A stretch of DNA of 16,409 nucleotides from CAYZEZ01 sp964477295 (GTDB taxonomy: Bacteria; Bacteroidota; Bacteroidia; Bacteroidales; SM23-62). A model generated the notes under the pieces. The model was not told the DNA's origin. It did not search any database and worked only from the letters and a program-made list of their open reading frames with translations. A program made the position numbers and the translations under genes. Every line of letters starts with the position of its first letter. Position 1 is the first letter of the stretch. The stretch covers positions 1 to 16,409 of the forward strand of contig CAYZEZ010000087.1 of NCBI GenBank assembly GCA_964477295.1, written 5' to 3'. Shown here in pieces: positions 15,501 to 16,409 of this stretch.

Positions 15501-16409
15501 TGGCCACCCTAAACCTGGATTCTGACCAATTGTTGGCTATGATCACGGATGATGCTGGATGTAATGGTCTTGAAAATACTGTTACTGTGCAGGGAAATAT
15601 TGACAACGGATTCGTATATATCGTTTTGGATGGGGAACCATATGCCAACATCAATGATCTGGAGACTGCGGTATTTTATAAGAAAGGAGCAAAAGTAGCT
15701 CTTACAACCCCATTTACCGACCTTCCTGTTTCTACCAGCGGACTGGTCCCGGGGGATTATTATGCCATTGTTCTGAGTGACCTGGATAGCGTATCTGTTA
15801 AAAGCATTACAGCAGCGAGCATTGAGGCAATACCCGAGGTAGATCTTGGAGCTGATATAATTAAATGTGCTGATACAGAAATAACTCTTGATCCGGGAAC
15901 CGGATATGGATCCTATTTGTGGAGTTTTGAGGATGCCACGACCCAGTCGATCAATGTAACCGGGGCAGGTGAATATATTGTTACTGTCTGGGATGTCCCT
16001 GAATGCGAGAATTCAGATACCGTTTCAGTGAGTTACAATATCCCCTATGCTGAGGAGGAGATTTGCCTGATAACAATCGACCGGTCTTCCGGAAAGAACA
16101 TTATAGTTTGGGAAAAAACACCGGATGTCGGGATATTTGCTTACAAAATATATCGGGAAACCTCGGTAAAAGATGTTTATGAAATTGTAGGCACTGTCCC
16201 ATACTCAGAGTTGAGTATATTGCTTGATCCGGATGCTGATCCGGAATCCAAACAATATAAATATAAGATCACTGCGGTGGATTCGTGTGGAAATGAAAAT
16301 CTCATAGCAGATAATCCTTACCACAGGCCCATATTCCTGCAGTATGTGAGTTCTGAAGGAGGCGTTAATCTTACCTGGAAAGAATATGAGATATTTGAGA
16401 AAGAGATAA
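12521..16409 (+). CDS. Very large secreted protein: seven-bladed FG-GAP-like propeller, FN3-like and tandem repeats; 3' end beyond window
   Basis: The frame is open from the ATG to the window end (1296 codons), so the protein is C-terminally incomplete here. Residues 1-26 are a signal peptide ending IFSQ. Residues ~46-433 contain seven FG-GAP/integrin-alpha-type repeats starting at 46, 103, 157, 212, 274, 338 and 401 (FGxSV...xxVGAP...AYIF), matching a seven-bladed propeller. Residues ~435-550 are an FN3-like domain of a type frequent in Bacteroidetes surface proteins (GSKRAVFVK, GWYCVYND, YRAMVVEY). Residues 625-922 are four ~74-residue repeats. Residues ~1104-1172 are an Ig/PKD-like segment (LGADIIKCADTEITLDPG). 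From ~1180 there is an FN3-like module (ICLITIDR, IIVWEK, YKIYRE) matching that in the pseudogene ending at 7335. A T9SS sorting domain is expected past the edge. No catalytic domain is seen; adhesion or matrix function is inference. Confidence 0.88.
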   Translation, partial: MKESKQLLLFLGFLFISLLPQQIFSQEITHLNTFNFTDGGNLDIQFGASVAVSGNYAIVGAPKEDFDYYNSNAGAAYIFQRIDGYWTFLKKITSDSPEGYSDFGISVAIDGDIAVVGESNNNLGFVYVYYKDQGSTNNWGFVEAVFHPNHSGAKGDFGCSVSLSDTTLLVGASASDRGAYIFTKNTGGPDNWGLITSFFDKVPNASENSYGFGASVDLDGNFAVVGEPYKPDRPGGTGVPLNGIGRIHIFRYSAGNWTYEKKLEAPAQALEDYFGSSVAISGNYVLAGAPGEDEDSLETNLIYEAGSAYLYKINIEGTDSSRLIAKIVAPDREEDDRFGTSVDIHYPYLIVGAAKEDDDEFGLNQLSNAGSVYYYKICPGDACWDQYKKIVAPSRTSQSYMGFSAAIDDKYIIAGSPYKNSSNGEINIYRNYVQASDISFNNIQSDKFSIAWNNGNGSKRAVFVKQTDIGLATPVDGQTYSPNPVFGTGGSIGGTGWYCVYNDVGSNVQVTGLMTGSSYRAMVVEYTGTAGNEDYYLFESNNNPMNQGTRIDLSGVSIHIANAKLNSTTTNMEYCMKSEFDTECTWYACSGGNTSVDFIEGEVYVRQKNFTDNYLLVANINPPGMAPTISIDYADEETAELISSSIEYNTDNNFSTPNTTGPDAYVTLIPGEDYYFRYKATESALGSEVCHLVVPDRPEKTGYTINYNVETTTETIPSSVEYNYDNDFTTGNYTGTGTTLGLTPGANVYFRTKATGSSFASDVQELVVSFRPPSPLYTLNYISETTTEAVPATVEYNDDNNFPTANTDGTNQVVDITPGTDLYFRIKATGSSFSSSVFTLDVPDRPAMPNYGIDYVNEMTDKAVPNTDEYSANSDMSSANDGGFVKLTLIPGSDLYFRTKSTISAFSSEIQHLNIDDRPPIPVVSLSDKNSATARFKKSPDGTGSDVLYIDGMEYSINEGASWSLILDVTTVDASGNKHITVRQTATLSSFKSLATLNLDSDQLLAMITDDAGCNGLENTVTVQGNIDNGFVYIVLDGEPYANINDLETAVFYKKGAKVALTTPFTDLPVSTSGLVPGDYYAIVLSDLDSVSVKSITAASIEAIPEVDLGADIIKCADTEITLDPGTGYGSYLWSFEDATTQSINVTGAGEYIVTVWDVPECENSDTVSVSYNIPYAEEEICLITIDRSSGKNIIVWEKTPDVGIFAYKIYRETSVKDVYEIVGTVPYSELSILLDPDADPESKQYKYKITAVDSCGNENLIADNPYHRPIFLQYVSSEGGVNLTWKEYEIFEKEI
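12656..13819 (+). repeat. Seven FG-GAP-like propeller repeats
   Basis: Seven units spaced 57, 54, 55, 62, 64 and 63 codons share an FGxSV-like opening, a VGAP-type strand and an aromatic closing strand. The fifth and sixth also carry Asp/Glu-rich loops (GEDEDS, KEDDDE) that could bind calcium as in integrin-type propellers. The seventh is the most degenerate (MGFSA). Confidence 0.8.
14393..15286 (+). repeat. Four tandem ~74-residue repeats in the large secreted protein
   Basis: Units begin near 14393, 14621, 14843 and 15065. Shared features are IDY or INY, ETTTE, a VEYN-type strand, a PG-x-D/N-x-YFR-x-KAT motif and a closing DRP. Units 2 and 3 are the most alike (KATGSSF in both), unit 4 diverges, and a possible fifth degenerate unit follows from 15287. 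Confidence 0.85.

Noticed and set aside
15205..15654. 149-codon minus-strand open frame
   Set aside because: It is antisense to the large secreted-protein gene, whose repeats and domains continue without interruption through this stretch.

Overview
The window looks like a chromosomal segment of a member of the Bacteroidetes (Bacteroidia, probably Bacteroidales-like). The basis is a C-terminal type IX secretion (T9SS) type A sorting domain, the secreted FN3-like and FG-GAP modules typical of that phylum, a promoter-like TAnnTTTG box, and lipoprotein signals followed by charged residues. No rRNA, tRNA, CRISPR array, insertion sequence or phage gene was recognised.

Layout. (1) 1-250: an AT-rich stretch with an unrecognised reading frame that may be the 3' end of a gene starting outside the window. 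(2) 289-2208 (+): an exported caspase-fold protein with five regular ~67-residue repeats. (3) 2215-2259: a perfect 45-nt palindrome between convergent genes. (4) 2272-4503 (-): a large cytoplasmic TPR protein. (5) 4504-4775: an intergenic stretch of palindromic repeats. (6) 4776-5276 (-): a thioredoxin-fold lipoprotein. (7) 5425-7779 (+): a gene graveyard. It holds a 5'-truncated, frameshifted, internally deleted beta-helix T9SS cargo gene, then a truncated NtrY-like histidine kinase that has lost its ATP-binding core. (8) 7776-12214 (-): aminotransferase, then EutB/BhcB-like dehydratase, EutC/BhcD-like reductase or cyclodeaminase, and an S12 serine-hydrolase lipoprotein. The last three genes are tightly packed; the aminotransferase is set apart by 180 nt carrying another palindromic repeat. 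(9) 12215-12520: a divergent intergenic region. (10) 12521-16409 (+): a very large secreted protein, open at the window edge, with a seven-bladed propeller, an FN3-like domain and four ~74-residue repeats.

How the parts relate. The clearest metabolic unit is the minus-strand aminotransferase/dehydratase/OCD-family cluster, which suggests turnover of a hydroxylated or diamino acid through an imine. Its substrate cannot be fixed from sequence. The large gene at the right end and the pseudogene at 5.4-7.3 kb share a C-terminal FN3-like module and look like paralogous T9SS cargo, one apparently intact and one decaying. A dispersed family of intergenic palindromic elements punctuates three of the gaps between genes.

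I found no clear new defence or mobile system. The least familiar items are the caspase-repeat protein, the composite intergenic repeat and the amino-acid operon.
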